Assembly: GCF_000314975.1 (NCBI RefSeq)
Contig: NZ_BAEN01000004.1
Span: 1-64,000, forward strand
DNA: 64,000 bases
Reading direction: 5' to 3'
DNA from: Aliiglaciecola lipolytica E3
Lineage (GTDB): Bacteria; Pseudomonadota; Gammaproteobacteria; Enterobacterales; Alteromonadaceae
Part shown: positions 28,012-36,686 of the stretch, in pieces
Numbering within the stretch: position 1 is the first letter of the stretch
How the letters are laid out: each line of letters begins with the position of its first letter
Notes under the pieces: generated by a model
Database searches by the model: none
Seen by the model: only the letters and a program-made list of their open reading frames with translations
What the model was told of the DNA's origin: nothing
Program-made: the position numbers and the translations under genes

Positions 28012-29301
28012 TTACATTAAGTTGTCATTCACTTTTACAGTGGTGTCGTGCTTCGCTCCAGATCTTTTATTATTTTCGCTTTCTAGAACAAAGTCCAATT
28101 GTACCAAAATGTCATCTAACTTTTTAGATGGCTGTTGATAAAGCCATTGTTTGACGGCAATAACCGATGCATCATCGAAAACGACTTTAGGATTTGAGTC
28201 GACAACTTTCACATCCGACACTGTGCCATCAAGATTGATATCAAAACTGAGAATGACAGAACCCTCGATGGCTTGCTCTGCTGCCAATGCAGGATATATC
28301 GGCTCAACTCGATAGGTGGGGTAGCTGGATGTGGCTTCTGCTTGTTTACCTGTTTTGTCTCCGGCATTAACTAAATTAATGCTTAGGGTTAGCGGTACCA
28401 ATAGTAACATTGACAAAATAGATGCCCATACTTTTGATTTTTTATGGGTTTTAAGACGTAACATTCGTTCTTGCATAGCGTTTTTTGCTCCGTAATTGAT
28501 AAAGGTGAGGGGGATCTTTGGGCCCGCTATATTGCACAAAAGCAACGCTTTGGCATAAGCAAGTCGCATAGATTTGGGGCGAGAAGCAAGCACACTCTGG
28601 TCACATGCCAATTCTTGTGATTGCCGAAATTGCCCATAGGCAAACCACATAATAGGATTGAACCAAAATAACAATACGATTAACTGCGCCGCACTATTCC
28701 AGAACAAATCTCCACGCCTAAGGTGGGTGAGTTCGTGCGCCATTATCATGTCACGTTGCGCTTGGTTAAAATCTTCTAAAAATTGAAGAGGTAGCACTAA
28801 TTTAGTATTGAATAGCCCAAAGACAAAGGGGCTGTTTACCTTATCTGAAACATATATCTGAAAAAAATCAATGCAATCTCGTTGGCCTTTCATTTGCGAT
28901 TGATTTGATATGAGAATTTGCCTAGTTCCTTGGTCTATGGCGGTTAGTTGTAACGATTTGATATAAGTTCTATGTTGCATAATTAATGTGATTAATAATC
29001 CAATTACGACACTTAGCCAAATGAATACCAGCACGTTGTGCATGCTAAGCCAATTTTGTGTAGCAGTTATACTTACCTGTTTAGCGGACAAAATGAATTG
29101 TCCGACTTTATAGTGAGACAATGTGTTTTGAACTGGGGAATGAATAGCAATCAAGCTAACTAAAATGGATAAGGGCAGCAATGTCCATTGTAGGTATTGG
29201 GCAGAGGCCCCAATAAACCGAGTCACAAAGGGTTTAGTGATTAATAGCCAAAATACAAGGAGACTCAAGAAAATAGTCTGTTCTATTAACCAGCTAATCA
29301 T
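28012..29301 (-). CDS. M56-family (BlaR1/MecR1-like) membrane metallopeptidase with C-terminal TonB domain
   Basis: The 429-residue protein has about four membrane helices in its first 310 residues and the zinc motif HELTH in MIMAHELTHLRRGDLFWN (about residue 190). A second metal-ligand region is SQELACDQSVL. After the last helix comes a periplasmic TonB_C-like domain (YRVEPIYPALAAEQAIEGSV ... DINLDGTVSDVKVVDS), instead of the beta-lactam sensor of BlaR1. It overlaps the BlaI-type gene by eight bases. By analogy, a periplasmic signal triggers cleavage of the repressor. The signal is unknown. Confidence 0.85.
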   Translation of the reverse strand: MISWLIEQTIFLSLLVFWLLITKPFVTRFIGASAQYLQWTLLPLSILVSLIAIHSPVQNTLSHYKVGQFILSAKQVSITATQNWLSMHNVLVFIWLSVVIGLLITLIMQHRTYIKSLQLTAIDQGTRQILISNQSQMKGQRDCIDFFQIYVSDKVNSPFVFGLFNTKLVLPLQFLEDFNQAQRDMIMAHELTHLRRGDLFWNSAAQLIVLLFWFNPIMWFAYGQFRQSQELACDQSVLASRPKSMRLAYAKALLLCNIAGPKIPLTFINYGAKNAMQERMLRLKTHKKSKVWASILSMLLLVPLTLSINLVNAGDKTGKQAEATSSYPTYRVEPIYPALAAEQAIEGSVILSFDINLDGTVSDVKVVDSNPKVVFDDASVIAVKQWLYQQPSKKLDDILVQLDFVLESENNKRSGAKHDTTVKVNDNLM

Positions 29302-29665
29302 TGTCTTTCTCCCAGTCAGAAATTATTTTTTTAAGCTGGTCGATATCTTCTTGTTTTAGCTTTTCTTGATTGGCGAAACTGGCGATTAGTGGGGAAACTC
29401 GGCCGCCGAATATACGATCTAAAAAGTGTTTACTTTCTGTCTGTTGAAAATCTTTCTGTTCGATTAGTGGAGAGTAAAGATAACGGCGCCCATCTTTTTG
29501 AAACGAGATAGCCTGCTTTTTAACTAACCTACCCAACAAGGTTTTTACCGTTTTTTCATGCCACTCCAATTGATTATCGAGTCTATCGACAATTTCACTG
29601 GCGCTACACGGGTAACTTTGCCACAAGGCATTGAGCACTTTAAGTTCTGATTTACTGATTTCCAT
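29294..29665 (-). CDS. BlaI/MecI/CopY-family repressor
   Basis: The 123-residue protein has the winged-helix signature of the family: ISKSELKVLNALWQSYPCSA, EWHEKTVKTLLGRLVKKQAI and YLYSPLIEQKDF. The C-terminal helical part mediates dimerisation and holds the cleavage region in known members. It is first in a two-gene operon with the M56 peptidase, and two operator palindromes lie within 75 bases upstream, so autoregulation is likely. Confidence 0.9.
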   Translation of the reverse strand: MEISKSELKVLNALWQSYPCSASEIVDRLDNQLEWHEKTVKTLLGRLVKKQAISFQKDGRRYLYSPLIEQKDFQQTESKHFLDRIFGGRVSPLIASFANQEKLKQEDIDQLKKIISDWEKDND

Positions 29666-29684
29666 TTTTCACCCAAAACAGTTC

Positions 29685-29700
29685 GATTACAAATGTAATC
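29685..29700. promoter_or_regulatory. BlaI-type operator 1
   Basis: GATTACAAATGTAATC has seven-base perfect arms and the TACA/TGTA core typical of BlaI/MecI operators. It is 20 bases upstream of the repressor start. Confidence 0.75.
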
Positions 29701-29702
29701 GA

Positions 29703-29740
29703 TTGACTATTAAGATTACGCTTGTAATCTTAATAGTCAA
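29703..29740. promoter_or_regulatory. BlaI-type operator 2 inside a long perfect palindrome
   Basis: Two 17-base arms (TTGACTATTAAGATTAC and its exact complement) flank the four bases GCTT. The inner GATTAC/GTAATC repeats operator 1. The arms also contain TTGAC in both directions, so the palindrome may combine operator and promoter elements. As RNA it could form a strong hairpin. Confidence 0.7.
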
Positions 29741-29794
29741 GTTTTTTAGATTAAAAAATTTTATTAGGTTAGGAAGGTCTAGTGAGTGCTTAGT

Positions 29795-30484
29795 TTAGGC
29801 AGGCACTTGGAAAATGTGTCCTACACCGATCGATACCGCCATGGCTAAGGATCCCAAAATCAATACTCGTATGGCCCCTTTAAGCATTGATGCACCACCG
29901 ATTTTAGCCGATACGCTACCAAGAAGTACTAATGACAATAGAGAAGTAATCACAATAGAAGGAATTAGTAGGGGGCCTTTCGTGAATAACACGGTCAGCA
30001 AGGGTAATAATGCGCCAGCAGAAAAAGATAAAGCAGAAAAAAGTGCTGCTTGAAATGGGTTTCCTTGGGATTGTTCAGTAATACCTAGTTCATCTCTGGT
30101 ATGACTACCGATCGCATCTTTAGCCATTAACTGTTTGGCAACTTGCGTGGCTAAATCAGACGTTAAACCACGATCTTTATATATGTTTGCTAGTTCTTGT
30201 TCTTCGGCTGCCCAATTTCTATCAATATGTTTTTGCTCTAAAGCTATTTCAGCATCTTCTATATCTGTTTGTGAACTCACCGAAACATATTCACCGGCTG
30301 CCATAGACATTGCGCCAGCCACTAATGCAGCTAATCCCACGATAAACAAATGTTCAGCAGCAACCTGAGACGCAGCAATACCGACAATTAAACTTGCAGT
30401 AGAGACTATACCGTCATTCGCGCCTAGAACGACAGCTCGTATCCAGCCAATCCGATCTGCTTTGTGCTCATGGTTATAATCCAT
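29795..30484 (-). CDS. VIT1/CCC1-family transporter
   Basis: The 229-residue protein has five membrane helices and the family signature GWIRAVVLGANDGIVSTASL near the N-terminus, then SMAAGEYVSVSSQTDIEDAE, a cytoplasmic helical region rich in Glu (metal-binding domain in VIT1), and three C-terminal helices. Members move iron or manganese across membranes; in bacteria they are predicted Fe/Mn exporters. It stands alone, on the minus strand, between the BlaI pair and the MFS gene. Confidence 0.9.
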   Translation of the reverse strand: MDYNHEHKADRIGWIRAVVLGANDGIVSTASLIVGIAASQVAAEHLFIVGLAALVAGAMSMAAGEYVSVSSQTDIEDAEIALEQKHIDRNWAAEEQELANIYKDRGLTSDLATQVAKQLMAKDAIGSHTRDELGITEQSQGNPFQAALFSALSFSAGALLPLLTVLFTKGPLLIPSIVITSLLSLVLLGSVSAKIGGASMLKGAIRVLILGSLAMAVSIGVGHIFQVPA

Positions 30485-30754
30485 AACGTCCTTGCTTCTG
30501 ATTTTCTGCTAGTAAAGATAGGTTAATTGTAAAGACTCATAGGCAGCATACAAGTGGATAATAAACTTAACGCTGTGTTTTTTGTGAGGTTTTTAAGCAG
30601 CCATAAATAAGTGAAAAATATCCTTCGACGTTTATTTGGCGACGAATGACTGGCCAAGTAATGTTATAATCCTCTTCATTAGCTTCCCTTGTTGTTTTAG
30701 AGTTGTAGTTAGTCTGACGTCTTTTTAGTTTATCCACTTCCAAGGTCTATATTT

Positions 30755-32137
30755 TTGCACAAAATTCCAGTTACTACTGTTGCACTTATTGTTGTTTGCT
30801 TAGGTTCATTTATAGGGCCGTTGGGCATGGCTGCAGTTAATGTTGCCATTCCAAATTTAGCGGCAGACTTGCATGCCAATGCAAAAATGGTGAGTTGGTT
30901 ACCCACCATTTTCTTGCTAAGTAGCGTAATCTTCATGTTGCCGTTCGGTAAACTTGCTGACAATTATGGGCGAAAACGTATTTATGCAACTGGGTTGAGC
31001 CTCTATGCTTTTTCTTCGCTGCTTTGTGGTTTCGGACAAGATGTAGAGTGGGTGTTGCTTTGGCGATTTGTGCAAGGCGCAGCATCCGCCATGATCTTTG
31101 GTACAGGAGTAGCAATTTTAACGTCAGTTACGCCTTCTCAAAAACGTGGAGCAGCTTTAGGGCTGGCAGCTGCATGCGTGTACATAGGTTTAACTCTAGC
31201 ACCGGTCATCGGTGGGTATCTAACAGAAACCTGGAGTTGGCGAGCGGTTTTTTTATTTCCTGTCCCACTTATTACGGTGTTGTTGATTTTAATTAAGTTT
31301 GGGTTGAAAGGAGAGTGGAAAAATGACGAAGTAGCTTCATTTGACTGGCGAGGGAGCTGTATTTTTGCCATTTCAAGCACATCATTGGTGTTCGGGTTTA
31401 GTCATCTTCCTTCACTTTATGGCGTATGTTTACTGCTCCTGTCGGTGGCAACCATGGTGTTGTTTGTTATTCATCAAAGTCGCCATAAATCGCCTCTTAT
31501 ACGAGTGCAGATGTTCCGTGAAAGTAGGGTTTTTTCAATGTCATTGGGTACATCATTTTTGATGTATGGCAGTAATTTTCCATTGGCCTTCTTATTAAGT
31601 TTATATTTACAGGTTGTGCAGGGATATAGTCCTGCTCAAGCAGGACAAATACTACTCATTCAAGCCTTTTCTATGGTCTTTTTAGCACCTTTGTCTGGTC
31701 GCTTATCAGATAAAATTCAGCCGCGTTTCTTAGCCACCATCGGATGTGGAATTGTGGCGTGTGGATTTTTAGTGTTAAGTCAAATGACAAACAATACTGA
31801 TGCAACATATATTGGTGTTTCGTTGTTACTCATTGGGATCGGTTTTGGTCTGTTTTCTTCCCCCAATAATAACGCCATTATGGGCTCAGTACAGGAGCGC
31901 GAGTTAGGTGTCGCATCAGCGTCATTAAATTTAGCCAGAATGATAGGCAATTTGTTTGGCATGAGTATCGTTAATTTGTTAGTACACTACTACCTGGGAG
32001 ATAATAAAATTGTCGCGGAACAAACACCTGCATTGATGAAAACCTTATCTTTTGCTTTTCACATTTCCCTAATGAGTGTCATTTTAGCAACGATTTTGTC
32101 GGCAATTCGTGGAAAAACAGGTCAACCAGTCTCGTAA
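30755..32137 (+). CDS. MFS drug exporter, DHA2 (EmrB/QacA-like)
   Basis: The 460-residue protein has about 14 hydrophobic segments and MFS motifs: GMAAVNVAIPNLAADLHAN (helix 1), GKLADNYGRKRIYATG (motif A) and GAALGLAAACVYIGLTLAPVI-type motif C. The start is TTG at 30755 with AAGG nine bases upstream. The first ATG (30828) would cut into helix 1, so a non-ATG start is needed. Likely proton-driven export of hydrophobic compounds; the substrate is not predictable. Confidence 0.85.
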   Translation: MHKIPVTTVALIVVCLGSFIGPLGMAAVNVAIPNLAADLHANAKMVSWLPTIFLLSSVIFMLPFGKLADNYGRKRIYATGLSLYAFSSLLCGFGQDVEWVLLWRFVQGAASAMIFGTGVAILTSVTPSQKRGAALGLAAACVYIGLTLAPVIGGYLTETWSWRAVFLFPVPLITVLLILIKFGLKGEWKNDEVASFDWRGSCIFAISSTSLVFGFSHLPSLYGVCLLLLSVATMVLFVIHQSRHKSPLIRVQMFRESRVFSMSLGTSFLMYGSNFPLAFLLSLYLQVVQGYSPAQAGQILLIQAFSMVFLAPLSGRLSDKIQPRFLATIGCGIVACGFLVLSQMTNNTDATYIGVSLLLIGIGFGLFSSPNNNAIMGSVQERELGVASASLNLARMIGNLFGMSIVNLLVHYYLGDNKIVAEQTPALMKTLSFAFHISLMSVILATILSAIRGKTGQPVS

Positions 32138-32403
32138 TATTCTTAAATGGAAAATTTTTAAATTTAATTTACTAAGCTAGATGCTAATAATCACCCTAAT
32201 TTAGCCCGTGTAAAAATTTTCCGAAAGCTAGCGTATCCCTAATAAATTCTTTATATCCTTGTCTTGTAAGGAAAATAATTTACTTTTGAGCTCAATCTGA
32301 AATTTTAATTTTCCTAAAATTAATGCTTGTTCGACTTTTGAACAGACGCTAGTATTAAATTTGGAACCCAATATTCATTCTATAAAAATGCACAATTTTT
32401 CGT
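32138..32403. other. leader region of the kinase/FHA locus
   Basis: AT-rich spacer that should hold the promoter of the long locus. A dyad TGTTC-N7-GAACA (32328-32344) lies 60 bases before the first gene and could be an operator, but no consensus regulator was recognised. Confidence 0.4.
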
Positions 32404-32703
32404 ATGTTTACTAGTGACACTGTAATCAGTGTGGGTCGTTGCACGCAAACCAATGATGTTCATATAAATGATCCGAGCGTTTCTCGCAACCACTTGCAAC
32501 TGAGTATCAATAATCTGGACTTTATTAAAGTCAAAGATTGTGATTCGTCATACGGATCGTATTATTGGGAGGGAAGTCAATGGCTGCAATTTGATGTTGT
32601 TACGTTAAGTGCTAATGACTACATAATTGTTGGCCAAACGAAACTTCGTATAATGGAAATCATGATTGCATATCAAATTAAGAGCAGGAGCCGAGGTATA
32701 TGA
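32404..32703 (+). CDS. stand-alone FHA-domain protein
   Basis: The 99-residue protein is essentially one FHA domain: VGRCTQTNDVHINDPSVSRN (the GR and SxxNH positions that bind phosphothreonine), then a DCDSSYGSYY turn in place of the usual SxNGT. It has no membrane segment. FHA domains bind phosphothreonine peptides, so it probably reads targets of the kinases encoded downstream. The last codons overlap the next gene by ATGA. The ribosome site is poor. Confidence 0.8.
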   Translation: MFTSDTVISVGRCTQTNDVHINDPSVSRNHLQLSINNLDFIKVKDCDSSYGSYYWEGSQWLQFDVVTLSANDYIIVGQTKLRIMEIMIAYQIKSRSRGI

Positions 32704-33509
32704 CCAGTTTGGAGAAAGAAGAGTCTTATTATCGTCTGGTTGTATTGTTAACAACGTCCTTTATAGCACTAGTCATCATTATAGTGGGGTTTGTCCTTAC
32801 TGATAAGCAGCCCGACACTAGTACAGAAATGCGTATGGCAGATATTTTATTTGACCGTAGTGGACCTTTTTATCCTTTTACAATTCAAAATGTAATGTGG
32901 GTCTTTTTCTTTATTTGTGCCGGTGAAATTTGGGTTCGTTGGCAGCGGGCAACTCAAGAAATTAATCAAATTAACCGCGGTTTGATTAGTGATGATGAAG
33001 ACGCGCTTTATCGACCAAAAGATTTAGGTCCAATATATCAAGCCATTAAAGCGGACAAGGTCGGAAGCCATTTTTATCTTCAACGTTTGATCAAACGTGT
33101 CATTTTGCAATTTCAACTTTCTCGTAATACAGAACAAGCTAATAACCTGATGAATTCCTCTCTTGAGTTGATGCAGCACGAAGTCGATTTAAAGTACACC
33201 ATGGTACGTTATTTGGTGTGGTTAATTCCCACATTAGGATTCATTGGTACAGTTATTGGTATAGCAATGGCACTTTCAAGTGCTGGTGATATGCCGCCGT
33301 TGTCTGATGCAGATGCCATCAAGGGATGGGTTGCGGTAATCACGATAAAGCTCGGTGTTGCATTTAACACCACATTACTCGCGCTGATAATGTCAGCCGC
33401 ATTAGTATTTTGTATGCATTTGGCCCAAGGGCGAGAAGAAAAAGCCCTAAATCAAGTAGGCCAATATTGTTTAGACAGATTAGTAAACCGCTTAATAGCG
33501 GCAGATTAA
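32700..33509 (+). CDS. MotA/TolQ/ExbB-family channel subunit of the signalling locus
   Basis: The 269-residue protein has membrane helices at about 13-34 and 57-77, a cytoplasmic helical stretch (80-165), and two more helices with the family signature. These are LVWLIPTLGFIGTVIGIAMA (about 172-195) and KLGVAFNTTLLALIMSAALV (about 217-238). It belongs to PF01618 but is not the ExbB of the TonB cluster at 21677. Known relatives (MotA, TolQ, ExbB, ZorA) always work with a single-span partner carrying a channel Asp. The vWA protein at 36687 fits that role. It is coupled to the preceding FHA gene and 18 bases before the next. Confidence 0.85.
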   Translation: MTSLEKEESYYRLVVLLTTSFIALVIIIVGFVLTDKQPDTSTEMRMADILFDRSGPFYPFTIQNVMWVFFFICAGEIWVRWQRATQEINQINRGLISDDEDALYRPKDLGPIYQAIKADKVGSHFYLQRLIKRVILQFQLSRNTEQANNLMNSSLELMQHEVDLKYTMVRYLVWLIPTLGFIGTVIGIAMALSSAGDMPPLSDADAIKGWVAVITIKLGVAFNTTLLALIMSAALVFCMHLAQGREEKALNQVGQYCLDRLVNRLIAAD

Positions 33510-33527
33510 ATACAAGGAGATATCCCA

Positions 33528-34301
33528 ATGAGTTTCAGACGTGGTCCAGACGGGAAACCCGTTGAAATCGAATCAAGTTTTGTGAAAAGCGATGATAGAC
33601 CAACACAATCCACACCAGATGAGGGAACAAAACCACCTCAAGGTATGTTTGGTGGTAGCCAAGCAAACAAACCCAAAGAGGGGGCGACTCAGCCACCGAA
33701 TGTTGATTTATTTAATCATATGAAATCATCCGGTTCATCGATGCGACCAGGTGGAGTTGCTGTATCACCTGAACCACCTACACGCCCTGCAAATATGCCA
33801 GGTGCAAGTGACGCCGCTAGCACCCCAGAAAATACCCCTCCACCATCTAATCACCAAGCTACACCTAAGCCAGTAGTTGAAGAACCTAAAACATCGATTA
33901 ATTTTGGCGGTGCAGGAGCATCATCCAGTACCGGTGCCAGCGCTTCAAATGCCAGTGCGGAATCGTTTGTTTGCGGCTGGTTAGTTGTAGTAGATGGACC
34001 TGGAAAGGGCAAAAGTGTGGTTATAGGGCCAGGACAAAGTGCGATTTCTCGCTCCCCTACAGAGCGCATTACGCTGAACTTTGGTGATACCTCCATTACC
34101 TCTAAACAACAGTTACTTGTAATTTATGATGATGAAAATCGTGAGTTTATTGTAGCACCAGGTAATGGCTCAAGCTTGAATCGTGTCAATGGTCAGATCG
34201 TAGCTGGACAAACAGTTTTACAATCTGGAGATCAATTAAAAGTGGGTGCTACAACGCTTAGATTTGTCGCTTTTTGTGACCAGAACTTTAATTGGGAATA
34301 A
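33528..34301 (+). CDS. FHA-domain protein with long disordered N-terminus
   Basis: The 257-residue protein is rich in Pro, Ser, Thr and Gly over residues 1-145, with no membrane segment, and so is probably unfolded. The C-terminal ~105 residues form an FHA-like domain: GWLVVVDGPGKGKSVVIGPG, ISRSPTERITLNFGDTSITS and GSSLNRVNGQIVAGQTVLQS. Ser/Thr-rich tails of this type are common kinase targets, so it may be phosphorylated at its N-terminus and bound by FHA domains of other members. It has an AAGGAG ribosome site and overlaps the next start (TAATG). Confidence 0.8.
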   Translation: MSFRRGPDGKPVEIESSFVKSDDRPTQSTPDEGTKPPQGMFGGSQANKPKEGATQPPNVDLFNHMKSSGSSMRPGGVAVSPEPPTRPANMPGASDAASTPENTPPPSNHQATPKPVVEEPKTSINFGGAGASSSTGASASNASAESFVCGWLVVVDGPGKGKSVVIGPGQSAISRSPTERITLNFGDTSITSKQQLLVIYDDENREFIVAPGNGSSLNRVNGQIVAGQTVLQSGDQLKVGATTLRFVAFCDQNFNWE

Positions 34302-35077
34302 TGATGCTGCAAATCTCTGCGGGATGGGCTCAAACGGTTGGAAAGCGTGACTACCAGCAAGATGGCGTGACCAAACTAGTGTGGCCAAATGGGTTTGCAC
34401 TGACGGTTCTATCTGATGGAATGGGCGGGGCTGTCCATGGTGAAGTCGCAAGCCAGGAAATATTACGTGCTTTCAATGATGCTTTTTGCGATAGCGAAGA
34501 AGAGCAAATGGATGTGCGACTACAACAAAGTTTAGATGCAACCAATCAACATTTAGCAAACTATATTACGCAAAACCCAGAATGTAATGGCATGGGCGGC
34601 ACCTTGATCGCTGCGGCATTCACTGGTGAGTATCTGGATTTTCTCAGTGTCGGCGATAGTCCATTGTGGTTGTGCCGTGGTAATGCGTTGCAACGCATAA
34701 ATAAAGACCACTCGAAAAAGTCTGAATTAATGCAATTAGTGGAAGAGGGCGTGATGACTGAACAAGATGTTGCTGTTCACCCCCAGCGTAATCAGTTGAC
34801 CTCAGCAGTGATGGGGTACGATGTTGACATGGTTGATATTAACAGTATAGCGCTTCAAAGCGGCGATATCGTGCTGCTAGCCAGTGATGGAATTGAAAGT
34901 ATTCCAGAGCAAGACATAGCCACTATGTGTCACCGTTTTTACCAATCAGACCCGCAGGTGTTGGCAGAGCACATTGTCGGTTATGTGGATAGTCTCGATA
35001 AAGACTACCAAGATAATGCCACTGTCATGGTGTTAAAAGTAGCACAAGAATCGGATTCAGAAGAATTAACAGAATAA
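34301..35077 (+). CDS. PP2C-family Ser/Thr phosphatase
   Basis: From ATG 34301 the protein has 258 residues, the length of a bare PP2C (PPM) domain. All metal-binding signatures are present: DYQQD, LSDGMGGAVHGE, GGTLIAAAF, SVGDSPLWL, LASDGIES and DNATVMVL. A longer frame from TTG 34292 is possible, but GGGA before the ATG supports 34301. It is soluble, so it would reverse phosphorylation by the cytoplasmic kinase domains. It resembles Stp1/PppA/PrpC-type phosphatases that pair with PknB/PpkA-like kinases. Confidence 0.92.
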   Translation: MMLQISAGWAQTVGKRDYQQDGVTKLVWPNGFALTVLSDGMGGAVHGEVASQEILRAFNDAFCDSEEEQMDVRLQQSLDATNQHLANYITQNPECNGMGGTLIAAAFTGEYLDFLSVGDSPLWLCRGNALQRINKDHSKKSELMQLVEEGVMTEQDVAVHPQRNQLTSAVMGYDVDMVDINSIALQSGDIVLLASDGIESIPEQDIATMCHRFYQSDPQVLAEHIVGYVDSLDKDYQDNATVMVLKVAQESDSEELTE

Positions 35078-35078
35078 A

Positions 35079-36635
35079 ATGAGTAAGGAAATCGGCATGT
35101 TTTTGTCATCTAGATTAGTCGCGTTAATGCTAATAGCCATTAGTACATCGATTTTTTCCGTTTCAGCGGAATACGCCTATGAAATACAAATAGAACGCAG
35201 CAATGGTAAAATATTGAAAGCGTTAGCAAGCAAAGTAAATGACAATCAGTTTGTTACTGATGCAGAGTTGATAAGTGGTGCGAAATCGGTTTTTATCGTC
35301 GACAATTCAGTGAATCCAGCTGCCAAAATACTCGCGACAGTCATTGCCGAAGATGAAAGCAAACGTTTGGCTATTTTATCTGCAAGTAATGTGAGTGGTG
35401 AGCCGAGTGTACTTGCCAAAGAAGCTCAGCAGGTAGGTGAACAACTAATTTTGGCAACTGGCAGCGAACAGATTCCGTCAATTGTACAACGCTTAGAGCC
35501 TGTTAAAAATCTTTCACAGGGCAATATTTATGTTCACACTGCTTTGTATGGTGAAGGCCAATGGGGCGCTCCATTACTCAATAATTGTACGCAACTTGTT
35601 GGCCTAAGTGTGTTTGAAACGGCCATGTTTGCAGGTATGAAAGCACCTGAAAGTATTGCCTATGCTTTGTCTACTGAAACCCTGAAATCATTTCTTAAAC
35701 AAAATAATGTGGTATTCAAAGAAGCTGATGAAGTGTGTTTATCTGATGTAGAACAAGCCAAGGCTAAAGCTGATCTTGCGGCTAAACAAGCCGAAGAAGC
35801 AGCAAAAAAAGCAGAGGAGGCGGCCAAACAAGCAGAACTTGCAGAGAAAGCAAAAGAAGAAGCAAATTTAGAAGCTAAGAAAAAACTGGAAGAAGCGCAA
35901 AAGCAAGCCGAAGAAGCAAAACTCGAAGCAGAACGTGTGCTGCAAGAAGCGAAAGACGAAGCAGCCAGAATTGCTAAAGAAAACGAAGAAAAACAAAAGA
36001 AAACGGATGAAGCGATCAAAAAGGCTGAAGAAGAACGTTTAGCTCTTGAGGAAGCAAAATCAAAAGCTGAGCAAGCGGCAGAACAAGAAGCACAAAAGCA
36101 GGCCGAATCTGAACAGCAAAAAACCTACATAATGCTTGGCGGCGGCGTGTTGTTATTGGTGATGTTGTTACTGTTCGTCATCCTAATGCGCAAACGCAAA
36201 GAAGCGATGCTGGCGCAAACCAATGAACTGCAAAACAAAGTGAAAGAAGCCACTGGCCTTGCACAAGAAAAGGATAATTTGGCCGGCAAAATCGCAGCAA
36301 TGGAAAAATCATTTAACGATATTTTGTTAGATGGAGTCACTCCCAAAGGCGATACCATCAGAATCAAAATAAATGGTAAGGCCCTCGCGCAAAGCGAAGG
36401 TCAGATCATTGGTCGTGAGAGCGCACAAGTTGATTATGTGCTTGGTGAAAGTGAAATATCCAGAAAGCATTTAATGCTCAGATTGCATGAAGATAAAGTG
36501 TATGTTGAGGATATGGGTAGTCAAAACGGTAGTTGGTTAAATGAAGTTCAGTTAAATCCAGGTCAGCCCATGGAATTAAGTAATGGTATGACACTGCGCT
36601 TAAGCACCATTACGTTTACTGTTAATGTGCTATAG
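35079..36635 (+). CDS. membrane protein: periplasmic trypsin-like (inactive) domain, coiled coil, TM and cytoplasmic FHA
   Basis: This 518-residue protein begins with a signal peptide (to about residue 27). Residues 28-215 have a trypsin-like fold pattern (NIYVHTALYGEGQWGAPLLN, LVGLSVFETA). WGAPLLN occupies the place of the catalytic GNSGGP, so the nucleophile Ser is missing. An Ala/Glu/Lys coiled coil spans about 225-345, a membrane helix 349-371 (GGGVLLLVMLLLFVILM), and the FHA domain lies about 425-515 (IIGREs, SEISRKHLML, GSQNGSWLNE). The topology would link a periplasmic sensor to cytoplasmic phosphothreonine reading. It begins one base after the PP2C stop. Confidence 0.8.
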   Translation: MSKEIGMFLSSRLVALMLIAISTSIFSVSAEYAYEIQIERSNGKILKALASKVNDNQFVTDAELISGAKSVFIVDNSVNPAAKILATVIAEDESKRLAILSASNVSGEPSVLAKEAQQVGEQLILATGSEQIPSIVQRLEPVKNLSQGNIYVHTALYGEGQWGAPLLNNCTQLVGLSVFETAMFAGMKAPESIAYALSTETLKSFLKQNNVVFKEADEVCLSDVEQAKAKADLAAKQAEEAAKKAEEAAKQAELAEKAKEEANLEAKKKLEEAQKQAEEAKLEAERVLQEAKDEAARIAKENEEKQKKTDEAIKKAEEERLALEEAKSKAEQAAEQEAQKQAESEQQKTYIMLGGGVLLLVMLLLFVILMRKRKEAMLAQTNELQNKVKEATGLAQEKDNLAGKIAAMEKSFNDILLDGVTPKGDTIRIKINGKALAQSEGQIIGRESAQVDYVLGESEISRKHLMLRLHEDKVYVEDMGSQNGSWLNEVQLNPGQPMELSNGMTLRLSTITFTVNVL

Positions 36636-36686
36636 GACCTAATGGATAATAACTGTTAACGATGCAATCAACAGGGAATAAGGTAC

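Noticed and set aside
32700-33509. Zorya defence system
   Set aside because: MotA-like subunit fits ZorA only in family; there is no ZorB-type OmpA domain and no ZorC, ZorD or ZorE gene.
35660-36019. 119-codon minus-strand frame rich in Ser/Ala
   Set aside because: Mirror of the Lys/Glu/Ala coiled coil on the plus strand; composition explained by that gene.
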